A stretch of DNA of 64,000 bases from Auanema rhodensis (taxonomy: Eukaryota; Nematoda; Chromadorea; Rhabditida; Rhabditidae): contig CAXKVF010000074.1 of NCBI GenBank assembly GCA_964057225.1, positions 806,001-870,000 of the forward strand, in the 5' to 3' direction. Under the pieces are notes generated by a model. That model saw only the letters and a program-made list of their open reading frames with translations. It was not told the DNA's origin and did not search any database. Both the position numbers and the translations under genes were made by a program. Positions 36,611 through 51,393 of the stretch are shown here, in pieces (position 1 is the first letter of the stretch; the number at the start of each line of letters is the position of its first letter).

Positions 36611-37842
36611 ATGCTAATTAAATGTACACGTGATGTGCACTTGGTATGTAACTCGCTTCACGTGAAAGATAAAGAGATGCGATTTTCAAAATTAGATTCC
36701 CCATGTGCATATTAGTCTAAAAACAAATTTTTATTGATATTGGTTCATGGTAACCATGACTTTGAAATTTACGTGAACTTTAATTTATGCTAATTAAATG
36801 TACACGTGATGTGCACTTGGTATGTAACTCGCTTCACGTGAAAGATAAAGAGATGCGGTTTTCAAAATTAGATTCCCCATGTCCATATTAGTCTAAAAAC
36901 AAATTTTTATTGATATTGCTGCATGGTAACCATGACTTTGAAATTTACGTGAACTTTAATTTATGCTAATTAAATGTACACGTGATGTGCACTTGGTATG
37001 TAACTCGCTTCACGTGAAAGATAAAGAGATGCGGTTTTCAAAATTAGATTCCCCATGTCCATATTAGTCTAAAAACAAATTTTTATTGATATTGGTGCAT
37101 GGTAACCATGACTTTGAAATTTACGTGAACTTTAATTTATGCTAATTAAATGTACACGTGATGTGCACTTGGTATGTAACTCGCTTCACGTGAAAGATAA
37201 AGAGATGCGGTTTTCAAAATTAGATTCCCCATGTCCATATTAGTCTAAAAACAAATTTTTATTGATATTGGTTCATGGTAACCATGACTTTGAAATTTAC
37301 GTGAACTTTAATTTATGCTAATTAAATGTACACGTGATGTGCACTTGGTATGTAACTCGCTTCACGTGAAAGATAAAGAGATGCGGTTTTCAAAATTAGA
37401 TTCCCCATGTCCATATTAGTCTAAAAACAAATTTTTATTGATATTGGTGCATGGTAACCATGACTTTGAAATTTACGTGAACTTTAATTTATGCTAATTA
37501 AATGTACACGTGATGTGCACTTGGTATGTAACTCGCTTCACGTGAAAGATAAAGAGATGCGGTTTTCAAAATTAGATTCCCCATGTCCATATTAGTCTAA
37601 AAACAAATTTTTATTGATATTGGTGCATGGTAACCATGACTTTGAAATTTACGTGAACTTTAATTTATGCTAATTAAATGTACACGTGATGTGCACTTGG
37701 TATGTAACTCGCTTCACGTGAAAGATAAAGAGATGCGGTTTTCAAAATTAGATTCCCCATGTCCATATTAGTTTAAAAACAAATTTTTATTGATATTGGT
37801 GCATGGTAACCATGACTTTGAAATTTACGTGAACTTTAATTT
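36611..37842 (+). repeat. Seven-monomer cassette C, copy 1
   Basis: Order: g72a+c97g+T135; g133c; plain; T135; plain; plain; c107t. Exact marker match at 39251-40482, 2640 bp (15 monomers) to the right. Confidence 0.82.
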
Positions 37843-39602
37843 ATGCTAATTAAATGTACACGTGATGTGCACTTGGTATGTAACTCGCTTCACGTGAAAG
37901 ATGAAGAGATGCGGTTTTCAAAATTAGATTCCCCATGTCCATATTAGTCTAAAAACAAATTTTTATTGATATTGGTGCATGGTAACCATGACTTTGAAAT
38001 TTACGTGAACTTTAATTTATGCTAATTAAATGTACACGTGATGTGCACTTGGTATGTAACTCGCTTCACGTGAAAGATGAAGAGATGCGGTTTTCAAAAT
38101 TAGATTCCCCATGTCCATATTAGTCTAAAAACAAATTTTTATTGATATTGGTGCATGGTAACCATGACTTTGAAATTTACGTGAACTTTAATTTATGCTA
38201 ATTAAATGTACACGTGATGTGCACTTGGTATGTAACTCGCTTCACGTGAAAGATAAGGAGATGCGGTTTTCAAAATTAGATTCCCCATGTCCATATTAGT
38301 CTAAAAACAAATTTTTATTGATATTGGTGCATGGTAACCATGACTTTGAAATTTACGTGAACTTTAATTTATGCTAATTAAATGTACACGTGATGTGCAC
38401 TTGGTATGTAACTCGCTTCACGTGAAAGATAAAGAGATGCGATTTTCAAAATTAGATTCCCCATGTGCATATTAGTCTAAAAACAAATTTTTATTGATAT
38501 TGGTTCATGGTAACCATGACTTTGAAATTTACGTGAACTTTAATTTATGCTAATTAAATGTACACGTGATGTGCACTTGGTATGTAACTCGCTTCACGTG
38601 AAAGATAAAGAGATGCGGTTTTCAAAATTAGATTCCCCATGTCCATATTAGTCTAAAAACAAATTTTTATTGATATTGCTGCATGGTAACCATGACTTTG
38701 AAATTTACGTGAACTTTAATTTATGCTAATTAAATGTACACGTGATGTGCACTTGGTATGTAACTCGCTTCACGTGAAAGATGAAGAGATGCGGTTTTCA
38801 AAATTAGATTCCCCATGTCCATATTAGTCTAAAAACAAATTTTTATTGATATTGGTGCATGGTAACCATGACTTTGAAATTTACGTGAACTTTAATTTAT
38901 GCTAATTAAATGTACACGTGATGTGCACTTGGTATGTAACTCGCTTCACGTGAAAGATGAAGAGATGCGGTTTTCAAAATTAGATTCCCCATGTCCATAT
39001 TAGTCTAAAAACAAATTTTTATTGATATTGGTGCATGGTAACCATGACTTTGAAATTTACGTGAACTTTAATTTATGCTAATTAAATGTACACGTGATGT
39101 GCACTTGGTATGTAACTCGCTTCACGTGAAAGATAAGGAGATGCGGTTTTCAAAATTAGATTCCCCATGTCCATATTAGTCTAAAAACAAATTTTTATTG
39201 ATATTGGTGCATGGTAACCATGACTTTGAAATTTACGTGAACTTTAATTTATGCTAATTAAATGTACACGTGATGTGCACTTGGTATGTAACTCGCTTCA
39301 CGTGAAAGATAAAGAGATGCGATTTTCAAAATTAGATTCCCCATGTGCATATTAGTCTAAAAACAAATTTTTATTGATATTGGTTCATGGTAACCATGAC
39401 TTTGAAATTTACGTGAACTTTAATTTATGCTAATTAAATGTACACGTGATGTGCACTTGGTATGTAACTCGCTTCACGTGAAAGATAAAGAGATGCGGTT
39501 TTCAAAATTAGATTCCCCATGTCCATATTAGTCTAAAAACAAATTTTTATTGATATTGCTGCATGGTAACCATGACTTTGAAATTTACGTGAACTTTAAT
39601 TT
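37843..39602 (+). repeat. Tandem pair of pentamer HORs (2 x 880 bp)
   Basis: Two adjacent complete pentamers, 37843-38722 and 38723-39602, appear identical by eye. The pair is embedded in a 15-monomer repeat: 36611-37842 (g72a monomer through c107t monomer) is matched at 39251-40482. Confidence 0.85.
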
Positions 39603-40482
39603 ATGCTAATTAAATGTACACGTGATGTGCACTTGGTATGTAACTCGCTTCACGTGAAAGATAAAGAGATGCGGTTTTCAAAATTAGATTCCCCATGTCC
39701 ATATTAGTCTAAAAACAAATTTTTATTGATATTGGTGCATGGTAACCATGACTTTGAAATTTACGTGAACTTTAATTTATGCTAATTAAATGTACACGTG
39801 ATGTGCACTTGGTATGTAACTCGCTTCACGTGAAAGATAAAGAGATGCGGTTTTCAAAATTAGATTCCCCATGTCCATATTAGTCTAAAAACAAATTTTT
39901 ATTGATATTGGTTCATGGTAACCATGACTTTGAAATTTACGTGAACTTTAATTTATGCTAATTAAATGTACACGTGATGTGCACTTGGTATGTAACTCGC
40001 TTCACGTGAAAGATAAAGAGATGCGGTTTTCAAAATTAGATTCCCCATGTCCATATTAGTCTAAAAACAAATTTTTATTGATATTGGTGCATGGTAACCA
40101 TGACTTTGAAATTTACGTGAACTTTAATTTATGCTAATTAAATGTACACGTGATGTGCACTTGGTATGTAACTCGCTTCACGTGAAAGATAAAGAGATGC
40201 GGTTTTCAAAATTAGATTCCCCATGTCCATATTAGTCTAAAAACAAATTTTTATTGATATTGGTGCATGGTAACCATGACTTTGAAATTTACGTGAACTT
40301 TAATTTATGCTAATTAAATGTACACGTGATGTGCACTTGGTATGTAACTCGCTTCACGTGAAAGATAAAGAGATGCGGTTTTCAAAATTAGATTCCCCAT
40401 GTCCATATTAGTTTAAAAACAAATTTTTATTGATATTGGTGCATGGTAACCATGACTTTGAAATTTACGTGAACTTTAATTT
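39251..40482 (+). repeat. Seven-monomer cassette C, copy 2
   Basis: Same order as 36611-37842. It overlaps the second pentamer (its first two monomers are the pentamer's last two), showing nested duplication. Confidence 0.82.
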
Positions 40483-41010
40483 ATGCTAATTAAATGTACA
40501 CGTGATGTGCACTTGGTATGTAACTCGCTTCACGTGAAAGATAAAGAGATGCTGTTTTCAAAATTAGATTCCCCATGTCCATATTAGTCTAAAAACAAAT
40601 TTTTATTGATATTGGTGCATGGTAACCATGACTTTGAAATTTACGTGAACTTTAATTTATGCTAATTAAATGTACACGTGATGTGCACTTGGTATGTAAC
40701 TCGCTTCACGTGAAAGATAAAGAGATGCGGTTTTCAAAATTAGATTCCCCATGTCCATATTAGTCTAAAAACAAATTTTTATTGATATTGGTTCATGGTA
40801 ACCATGACTTTGAAATTTACGTGAACTTTAATTTATGCTAATTAAATGTACACGTGATGTGCACTTGGTATGTAACTCGCTTCACGTGAAAGATAAAGAG
40901 ATGCGGTTCTCAAAATTAGATTCCCCATGTCCATATTAGTCTAAAAACAAATTTTTATTGATATTGGTGAATGGTAACCATGACTTTGAAATTTACGTGA
41001 ACTTTAATTT
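39955..41010 (+). repeat. Six-monomer cassette D, copy 1
   Basis: Order: plain; plain; c107t; g71t (gctg); T135; t75c+c136a (ggttctc, gtgaatgg). Returns at 42067-43122 and, one plain monomer replaced by a T135 copy, at 43123-44178. The last two types then repeat as a dimer at 44179-44530. Confidence 0.8.
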
Positions 41011-42066
41011 ATGCTAATTAAATGTACACGTGATGTGCACTTGGTATGTAACTCGCTTCACGTGAAAGATAAAGAGATGCGGTTTTCAAAATTAGATTCC
41101 CCATGTCCATATTAGTCTAAAAACAAATTTTTATTGATATTGGTGCATGGTAACCATGACTTTGAAATTTACGTGAACTTTAATTTATGCTAATTAAATG
41201 TACACGTGATGTGCACTTGGTATGTAACTCGCTTCACGTGAAAGATAAAGAGATGCGGTTTTCAAAATTAGATTCCCCATGTCCATATTAGTCTAAAAAC
41301 AAATTTTTATTGATATTGGTTCATGGTAACCATGACTTTGAAATTTACGTGAACTTTAATTTATGCTAATTAAATGTACACGTGATGTGCACTTGGTATG
41401 TAACTCGCTTCACGTGAAAGATAAAGAGATGCGGTTTTCAAAATTAGATTCCCCATGTCCATATTAGTCTAAAAACAAATTTTTATTGATATTGGGGCAT
41501 GGTAACCATGACTTTGAAATTTACGTGAACTTTAATTTATGCTAATTAAATGTACACGTGATGTGCACTTGGTATGTAACTCGCTTCACGTGAAAGATAA
41601 AGAGATGCGGTTTTCAAAATTAGATTCCCCATGTCCATATTAGTCTAAAAACAAATTTTTATTGATATTGGTGCATGGTAACCATGACTTTGAAATTTAC
41701 GTGAACTTTAATTTATGCTAATTAAATGTACACGTGATGTGCACTTGGTATGTAACTCGCTTCACGTGAAAGATAAAGAGATGCGGTTTTCAAAATTAGA
41801 TTCCCCATGTCCATATTAGTTTAAAAACAAATTTTTATTGATATTGGTGCATGGTAACCATGACTTTGAAATTTACGTGAACTTTAATTTATGCTAATTA
41901 AATGTACACGTGATGTGCACTTGGTATGTAACTCGCTTCACGTGAAAGATAAAGAGATGCTGTTTTCAAAATTAGATTCCCCATGTCCATATTAGTCTAA
42001 AAACAAATTTTTATTGATATTGGTGCATGGTAACCATGACTTTGAAATTTACGTGAACTTTAATTT

Positions 42067-43122
42067 ATGCTAATTAAATGTACACGTGATGTGCACTTGG
42101 TATGTAACTCGCTTCACGTGAAAGATAAAGAGATGCGGTTTTCAAAATTAGATTCCCCATGTCCATATTAGTCTAAAAACAAATTTTTATTGATATTGGT
42201 GCATGGTAACCATGACTTTGAAATTTACGTGAACTTTAATTTATGCTAATTAAATGTACACGTGATGTGCACTTGGTATGTAACTCGCTTCACGTGAAAG
42301 ATAAAGAGATGCGGTTTTCAAAATTAGATTCCCCATGTCCATATTAGTCTAAAAACAAATTTTTATTGATATTGGTGCATGGTAACCATGACTTTGAAAT
42401 TTACGTGAACTTTAATTTATGCTAATTAAATGTACACGTGATGTGCACTTGGTATGTAACTCGCTTCACGTGAAAGATAAAGAGATGCGGTTTTCAAAAT
42501 TAGATTCCCCATGTCCATATTAGTTTAAAAACAAATTTTTATTGATATTGGTGCATGGTAACCATGACTTTGAAATTTACGTGAACTTTAATTTATGCTA
42601 ATTAAATGTACACGTGATGTGCACTTGGTATGTAACTCGCTTCACGTGAAAGATAAAGAGATGCTGTTTTCAAAATTAGATTCCCCATGTCCATATTAGT
42701 CTAAAAACAAATTTTTATTGATATTGGTGCATGGTAACCATGACTTTGAAATTTACGTGAACTTTAATTTATGCTAATTAAATGTACACGTGATGTGCAC
42801 TTGGTATGTAACTCGCTTCACGTGAACGATAAAGAGATGCGGTTTTCAAAATTAGATTCCCCATGTCCATATTAGTCTAAAAACAAATTTTTATTGATAT
42901 TGGTTCATGGTAACCATGACTTTGAAATTTACGTGAACTTTAATTTATGCTAATTAAATGTACACGTGATGTGCACTTGGTATGTAACTCGCTTCACGTG
43001 AAAGATAAAGAGATGCGGTTCTCAAAATTAGATTCCCCATGTCCATATTAGTCTAAAAACAAATTTTTATTGATATTGGTGAATGGTAACCATGACTTTG
43101 AAATTTACGTGAACTTTAATTT
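42067..43122 (+). repeat. Six-monomer cassette D, copy 2
   Basis: Same six markers, 12 monomers right of copy 1. The T135 monomer (42771) has a private change, cgtgaacgat. Confidence 0.8.
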
Positions 43123-44530
43123 ATGCTAATTAATTGTACACGTGATGTGCACTTGGTATGTAACTCGCTTCACGTGAAAGATAAAGAGATGCGGTTTTCA
43201 AAATTAGATTCCCCATGTCCATATTAGTCTAAAAACAAATTTTTATTGATATTGGTTCATGGTAACCATGACTTTGAAATTTACGTGAACTTTAATTTAT
43301 GCTAATTAAATGTACACGTGATGTGCACTTGGTATGTAACTCGCTTCACGTGAAAGATAAAGAGATGCGGTTTTCAAAATTAGATTCCCCATGTCCATAT
43401 TAGTCTAAAAACAAATTTTTATTGATATTGGTGCATGGTAACCATGACTTTGAAATTTACGTGAACTTTAATTTATGCTAATTAAATGTACACGTGATGT
43501 GCACTTGGTATGTAACTCGCTTCACGTGAAAGATAAAGAGATGCGGTTTTCAAAATTAGATTCCCCATGTCCATATTAGTTTAAAAACAAATTTTTATTG
43601 ATATTGGTGCATGGTAACCATGACTTTGAAATTTACGTGAACTTTAATTTATGCTAATTAAATGTACACGTGATGTGCACTTGGTATGTAACTCGCTTCA
43701 CGTGAAAGATAAAGAGATGCTGTTTTCAAAATTAGATTCCCCATGTCCATATTAGTCTAAAAACAAATTTTTATTGATATTGGTGCATGGTAACCATGAC
43801 TTTGAAATTTACGTGAACTTTAATTTATGCTAATTAAATGTACACGTGATGTGCACTTGGTATGTAACTCGCTTCACGTGAAAGATAAAGAGATGCGGTT
43901 TTCAAAATTAGATTCCCCATGTCCATATTAGTCTAAAAACAAATTTTTATTGATATTGGTTCATGGTAACCATGACTTTGAAATTTACGTGAACTTTAAT
44001 TTATGCTAATTAAATGTACACGTGATGTGCACTTGGTATGTAACTCGCTTCACGTGAAAGATAAAGAGATGCGGTTCTCAAAATTAGATTCCCCATGTCC
44101 ATATTAGTCTAAAAACAAATTTTTATTGATATTGGTGAATGGTAACCATGACTTTGAAATTTACGTGAACTTTAATTTATGCTAATTAAATGTACACGTG
44201 ATGTGCACTTGGTATGTAACTCGCTTCACGTGAAAGATAAAGAGATGCGGTTTTCAAAATTAGATTCCCCATGTCCATATTAGTCTAAAAACAAATTTTT
44301 ATTGATATTGGTTCATGGTAACCATGACTTTGAAATTTACGTGAACTTTAATTTATGCTAATTAAATGTACACGTGATGTGCACTTGGTATGTAACTCGC
44401 TTCACGTGAAAGATAAAGAGATGCGGTTCTCAAAATTAGATTCCCCATGTCCATATTAGTCTAAAAACAAATTTTTATTGATATTGGTGAATGGTAACCA
44501 TGACTTTGAAATTTACGTGAACTTTAATTT
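43123..44530 (+). repeat. Cassette D, copy 3, with terminal dimer expansion
   Basis: T135 (with taattg at its start), plain, c107t, g71t, T135, t75c+c136a, then the last two types once more. The dimer (352 bp) T135 / t75c+c136a is thus present twice in tandem. Confidence 0.78.
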
Positions 44531-45058
44531 ATGCTAATTAAATGTACACGTGATGTGCACTTGGTATGTAACTCGCTTCACGTGAAAGATGAAGAGATGC
44601 GGTTTTCAAAATTAAATTCCCCATGTCCATATTAGTCTAAAAACAAATTTTTATTGATATTGGTGCATGGTAACCATGACTTTGGAATTTACGTGAACTT
44701 TAATTTATGCTAATTAAATGTACACGTGATGTGCACTTGGTATGTAACTCGCTTCACGTGAAAGATAAAGAGATGCGGTTTTCAAAATTAGATTCCCCAT
44801 GTCCATATTAGTCTAAAAACAAATTTTTATTGATATTGGTTCATGGTAACCATGACTTTGAAATTTACGTGAACTTTAATTTATGCAAATTAAATGTACA
44901 CGTGATGTGCACTTGGTATGTAACTCGCTTCACGTGAAAGATAAAGAGATGCGGTTTTCAAAATTAGATTCCCCATGTCCATATTAGTCTAAAAACAAAT
45001 TTTTATTGATATTGGTGCATGGTAACCATGACTTTGAAATTTACGTGAACTTTAATTT

Positions 45059-45762
45059 ATGCTAATTAAATGTACACGTGATGTGCACTTGGTATGTAAC
45101 TCGCTTCACGTGAAAGATAAAGAGATGCGGTTTTCAAAATTAGATTCCCCATGTCCATATTAGTCTAAAAACAAATTTTTATTGATATTGGTGAATGGTA
45201 ACCATGACTTTGAAATTTACGTGAACTTTAATTTATGCTAATTAAATGTACACGTGATGTGCACTTGGTATGTAACTCGCTTCACGTGAAAGATGAAGAG
45301 ATGCGGTTTTCAAAATTAGATTCCCCATGTCCATATTAGTCTAAAAACAAATTTTTATTGATATTGGTGCATGGTAACCATGACTTTGAAATTTACGTGA
45401 ACTTTAATTTATGCTAATTAAATGTACACGTGATGTGCACTTGGTATGTAACTCGCTTCACGTGAAAGATAAAGAGATGCGGTTTTCAAAATTAGATTCC
45501 CCATGTCCATATTAGTCTAAAAACAAATTTTTATTGATATTGGTGAATGGTAACCATGACTTTGAAATTTACGTGAACTTTAATTTATGCTAATTAAATG
45601 TACACGTGATGTGCACTTGGTATGTAACTCGCTTCACGTGAAAGATGAAGAGATGCGGTTTTCAAAATTAGATTCCCCATGTCCATATTAGTCTAAAAAC
45701 AAATTTTTATTGATATTGGTGCATGGTAACCATGACTTTGAAATTTACGTGAACTTTAATTT
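45059..45762 (+). repeat. Dimer HOR c136a / a61g (2 x 352 bp)
   Basis: Copies at 45059 and 45411 carry c136a (gtgaatgg); those at 45235 and 45587 carry a61g. The pair order c136a then a61g is also present at 25700/25876, 33795/33971, 46115/46291 and 49635/49811, so the dimer is the local expansion of a wider association. Confidence 0.75.
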
Positions 45763-48402
45763 ATGCTAATTAAATGTACACGTGATGTGCACTTGGTATG
45801 TAACTCGCTTCACGTGAAAGATAAAGAGATGCGATTTTCAAAATTAGATTCCCCATGTCCATATTAGTCTAAAAACAAATTTTTATTGATATTGGTTCAT
45901 GGTAACCATGACTTTGAAATTTACGTGAACTTTAATTTATGCTAATTAAATGTACACGTGATGTGCACTTGGTATGTAACTCGCTTCACGTGAAAGATAA
46001 AGAGATGCGGTTTTCAAAATTAGATTCCCCATGTCCATATTAGTCTAAAAACAAATTTTTATTGATATTGGTGCATGGTAACCATGACTTTGAAATTTAC
46101 GTGAACTTTAATTTATGCTAATTAAATGTACACGTGATGTGCACTTGGTATGTAACTCGCTTCACGTGAAAGATAAAGAGATGCGGTTTTCAAAATTAGA
46201 TTCCCCATGTCCATATTAGTCTAAAAACAAATTTTTATTGATATTGGTGAATGGTAACCATGACTTTGAAATTTACGTGAACTTTAATTTATGCTAATTA
46301 AATGTACACGTGATGTGCACTTGGTATGTAACTCGCTTCACGTGAAAGATGAAGAGATGCGGTTTTCAAAATTAGATTCCCCATGTCCATATTAGTCTAA
46401 AAACAAATTTTTATTGATATTGGTGCATGGTAACCATGACTTTGAAATTTACGTGAACTTTAATTTATGCTAATTAAATGTACACGTGATGTGCACTTGG
46501 TATGTAACTCGCTTCACGTGAAAGATGAAGAGATGCGGTTTTCAAAATTAGATTCCCCATGTCCATATTAGTCTAAAAACAAATTTTTATTGATATTGGT
46601 GCATGGTAACCATGACTTTGAAATTTACGTGAACTTTAATTTATGCTAATTAAATGTACACGTGATGTGCACTTGGTATGTAACTCGCTTCACGTGAAAG
46701 ATAAGGAGATGCGGTTTTCAAAATTAGATTCCCCATGTCCATATTAGTCTAAAAACAAATTTTTATTGATATTGGTGCATGGTAACCATGACTTTGAAAT
46801 TTACGTGAACTTTAATTTATGCTAATTAAATGTACACGTGATGTGCACTTGGTATGTAACTCGCTTCACGTGAAAGATAAAGAGATGCGATTTTCAAAAT
46901 TAGATTCCCCATGTCCATATTAGTCTAAAAACAAATTTTTATTGATATTGGTTCATGGTAACCATGACTTTGAAATTTACGTGAACTTTAATTTATGCTA
47001 ATTAAATGTACACGTGATGTGCACTTGGTATGTAACTCGCTTCACGTGAAAGATAAGGAGATGCGGTTTTCAAAATTAGATTCCCCATGTCCATATTAGT
47101 CTAAAAACAAAATTTTATTGATATTGGTGCATGGTAACCATGACTTTGAAATTTACGTGAACTTTAATTTATGCTAATTAAATGTACACGTGATGTGCAC
47201 TTGGTATGTAACTCGCTTCACGTGAAAGATAAAGAGATGCGGTTTTCAAAATTAGATTCCCCATGTCCATATTAGTCTAAAAACAAATTTTTATTGATAT
47301 TGGTTCATGGTAACCATGACTTTGAAATTTACGTGAACTTTAATTTATGCTAATTAAATGTACACGTGATGTGCACTTGGTATGTAACTCGCTTCACGTG
47401 AAAGATAAAGAGATGCGGTTTTCAAAATTAGATTCCCCATGTCCATATTAGTCTAAAAACAAATTTTTATTGATATTGGTGCATGGTAACCATGACTTTG
47501 AAATTTACGTGAACTTTAATTTATGCTAATTAAATGTACACGTGATGTGCACTTGGTATGTAACTCGCTTCACGTGAAAGATAAAGAGATGCGGTTTTCA
47601 AAATTAGATCCCCCATCTCCATATTAGTCTAAAAACAAATTTTTATTGATATTGGTGCATGGTAACCATGACTTTGAAATTTACGTGAACTTTAATTTAT
47701 GCTAATTAAATGTACACGTGATGTGCACTTGGTATGTAACTCGCTTCACGTGAAAGATAAAGAGATGCGGTTTTCAAAATTAGATTCCCCATGTCCATAT
47801 TAGTCTAAAAACAAATTTTTATTGATATTGGTGCATGGTAACCATGACTTTGAAATTTACGTGAACTTTAATTTATGCTAATTAAATGTACACGTGATGT
47901 GCACTTGGTATGTAACTCGCTTCACGTGAAAGATAAAGAGATGCGGTTTTCAAAATTAGATTCCCCATGTCCATATTAGTCTAAAAACAAATTTTTATTG
48001 ATATTGGTTCATGGTAACCATGACTTTGAAATTTACGTGAACTTTAATTTATGCTAATTAAATGTACACGTGATGTGCACTTGGTATGTAACTCGCTTCA
48101 CGTGAAAGATAAAGAGATGCGGTTTTCAAAATTAGATTCCCCATGTCCATATTAGTCTAAAAACAAATTTGTATTGATATTGGTGCATGGTAACCATGAC
48201 TTTGAAATTTACGTGAACTTTAATTTATGCTAATTAAATGTACACGTGATGTGCACTTGGTATGTAACTCGCTTCACGTGAAAGATGAAGAGATGCTGTT
48301 TTCAAAATTAGATTCCCCATGTCCATATTAGTCTAAAAACAAATTTTTATTGATATTGGTGCATGGTAACCATGACTTTGAAATTTACGTGAACTTTAAT
48401 TT

Positions 48403-49458
48403 ATGCTAATTAAATGTACACGTGATGTGCACTTGGTATGTAACTCGCTTCACGTGAAAGATAAAGAGATGCGGTTTTCAAAATTAGATTCCCCATGTCC
48501 ATATTAGTCTAAAAACAAATTTTTATTGATATTGGTGCATGGTAACCATGACTTTGAAATTTACGTGAACTTTAATTTATGCTAATTAAATGTACACGTG
48601 ATGTGCACTTGGTATGTAACTCGCTTCACGTGAAAGATAAAGAGATGCGGTTTTCAAAATTAGATTCCCCATGTCCATATTAGTTTAAAAACAAATTTTT
48701 ATTGATATTGGTGCATGGTAACCATGACTTTGAAATTTACGTGAACTTTAATTTATGCTAATTAAATGTACACGTGATGTGCACTTGGTATGTAACTCGC
48801 TTCACGTGAAAGATGAAGAGATGCTGTTTTCAAAATTAGATTCCCCATGTCCATATTAGTCTAAAAACAAATTTTTATTGATATTGGTGCATGGTAACCA
48901 TGACTTTGAAATTTACGTGAACTTTAATTTATGCTAATTAAATGTACACGTGATGTGCACTTGGTATGTAACTCGCTTCACGTGAAAGATAAAGAGATGC
49001 GGTTTTCAAAATTAGATTCCCCATGTCCATATTAGTCTAAAAACAAAATTTTATTGATATTGGTGCATGGTAACCATGACTTTGAAATTTACGTGAACTT
49101 TAATTTATGCTAATTAAATGTACACGTGATGTGCACTTGGTATGTAACTCGCTTCACGTGAAAGATAAAGAGATGCGGTTTTCAAAATTAGATTCCCCAT
49201 GTCCATATTAGTTTAAAAACAAATTTTTATTGATATTGGTGCATGGTAACCATGACTTTGAAATTTACGTGAACTTTAATTTATGCTAATTAAATGTACA
49301 CGTGATGTGCACTTGGTATGTAACTCGCTTCACGTGAAAGATGAAGAGATGCTGTTTTCAAAATTAGATTCCCCATGTCCATATTAGTCTAAAAACAAAT
49401 TTTTATTGATATTGGTGCATGGTAACCATGACTTTGAAATTTACGTGAACTTTAATTT
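48403..49458 (+). repeat. Trimer HOR (2 x 528 bp)
   Basis: Order plain; c107t; a61g+g71t, twice (48403-48930 and 48931-49458), preceded by another a61g+g71t copy at 48227. The second plain copy has the private change aaaatttta. A 528-bp unit restores the reading frame (3 x 176) but carries stops in all frames. Confidence 0.8.
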
Positions 49459-50338
49459 ATGCTAATTAAATGTACACGTGATGTGCACTTGGTATGTAAC
49501 TCGCTTCACGTGAAAGATAAAGAGATGCGGTTTTCAAAATTAGATTCCCCATGCCCATATTAGTCTAAAAACAAATTTTTATTGATATTGGTTCATGGTA
49601 ACCATGACTTTGAAATTTACGTGAACTTTAATTTATGCTAATTAAATGTACACGTGATGTGCACTTGGTATGTAACTCGCTTCACGTGAAAGATAAAGAG
49701 ATGCGGTTTTCAAAATTAGATTCCCCATGTCCATATTAGTCTAAAAACAAATTTTTATTGATATTGGTGAATGGTAACCATGACTTTGAAATTTACGTGA
49801 ACTTTAATTTATGCTAATTAAATGTACACGTGATGTGCACTTGGTATGTAACTCGCTTCACGTGAAAGATGAAGAGATGCGGTTTTCAAAATTAGATTCC
49901 CCATGTCCATATTAGTCTAAAAACAAATTTTTATTGATATTGGTGCATGGTAACCATGACTTTGAAATTTACGTGAACTTTAATTTATGCTAATTAAATG
50001 TACACGTGATGTGCACTTGGTATGTAACTCGCTTCACGTGAAAGATAAAGAGATGCGGTTTTCAAAATTAGATTCCCCATGTCCATATTAGTCTAAAAAC
50101 AAATTTTTATTGATATTGGTTCATGGTAACCATGACTTTGAAATTTACGTGAACTTTAATTTATGCTAATTAAATGTACACGTGATGTGCACTTGGTATG
50201 TAACTCGCTTCACGTGAAAGATAAAGAGATGCGGTTTTCAAAATTAGATTCCCCATGTCCATATTAGTCTAAAAACAAATTTTTATTGATATTGGTTCAT
50301 GGTAACCATGACTTTGAAATTTACGTGAACTTTAATTT

Positions 50339-51393
50339 ATGCTAATTAAAAGTACACGTGATGTGCACTTGGTATGTAACTCGCTTCACGTGAAAGATAA
50401 AGAGATGCGGTTTTCAAAATTAGATCCCCCATGTCCATATTAGTCTAAAAACAAATTTTTATTGATATTGGTGCATGGTAACCATGACTTTGAAATTTAC
50501 GTGAACTTTAATTTATGCTAATTAAATGTACACGTGATGTGCACTTGGTATGTAACTCGCTTCACGTGAAAGATAAAGAGATGCGGTTTTCAAAATTAGA
50601 TTCCCCATGTCGATATTAGTCTAAAAACAAATTTTTATTGATATTGCTTCATGGTAACCATGACTTTGAAATTTACGTGAACTTTAATTTATGCTAATTA
50701 AATGTACACGTGATGTGCACTTGGTATGTAACTCGCTTCACGTGAAAGATAAAGAGATGCGGTTTTCAAAATTAGATTTCCCATGTCCATATTAGTCTAA
50801 AAACAAATTTTTATTGATATTGGTTCATGGTAACCATGACTTTGAAATTTACGTGAACTTTAATTTATGCTAATTAAATGTACACGTGATGTGCACTTGG
50901 TATGTAACTCGCTTCACGTAAAAGATAAAGAGATGCGGTTTTCAAAATTAGATTCCCCATGTCCATATTAGTCTAAAAGAAATTTTTATTGATATTGCTT
51001 CATGGTAACCATGACTTTGAAATTTACGTGAACTTTAATTTATGCTAATTAAATGTACACGTGATGTGCACTTGGTATGTAACTCGCTTCACGTGAAAGA
51101 TAAAGAGATGCGGTTTTCAAAATTAGATTCCCCATGTCCATATTAGTCTAAAAACAAGTTTTTATTGATATTGGTTTATGGTAACCATGACTTTGAAATT
51201 TACGTGAACTTTAATTTATGCTAATTAAATGTACACGTGATGTGCACTAGGTATGTAACTCGCTTCACGTGAAAGATAAAGAGATGCGGTTTTCAAAATT
51301 AGATTCCCCATGTCCATATTAGTCTAAAAACAAATTTTTATTGATATTGGTGCATGGTAACCATGACTTTGAAATTTACGTGAACTTTAATTT
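50339..51393 (+). repeat. Pocket of diverged monomers
   Basis: Six adjacent copies carry a concentration of rare changes: aaaagtac and gatcccccatg (50339), cgatatt and gcttcat (50515), gatttccc (50691), cgtaaaag, a 1-bp loss and gcttcat (50867), aagttttt and gtttatgg (51042), cactagg (51218). Elsewhere most copies carry zero or one rare change. Confidence 0.75.
50867..51041 (+). repeat. 175-bp monomer with internal deletion
   Basis: The usual ctaaaaacaaattt reads ctaaaagaaattt: one base is lost and c becomes g at about unit positions 113-115. Phase changes from 3 to 2 modulo 176. No second copy of this deletion was seen in the window. Confidence 0.88.
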
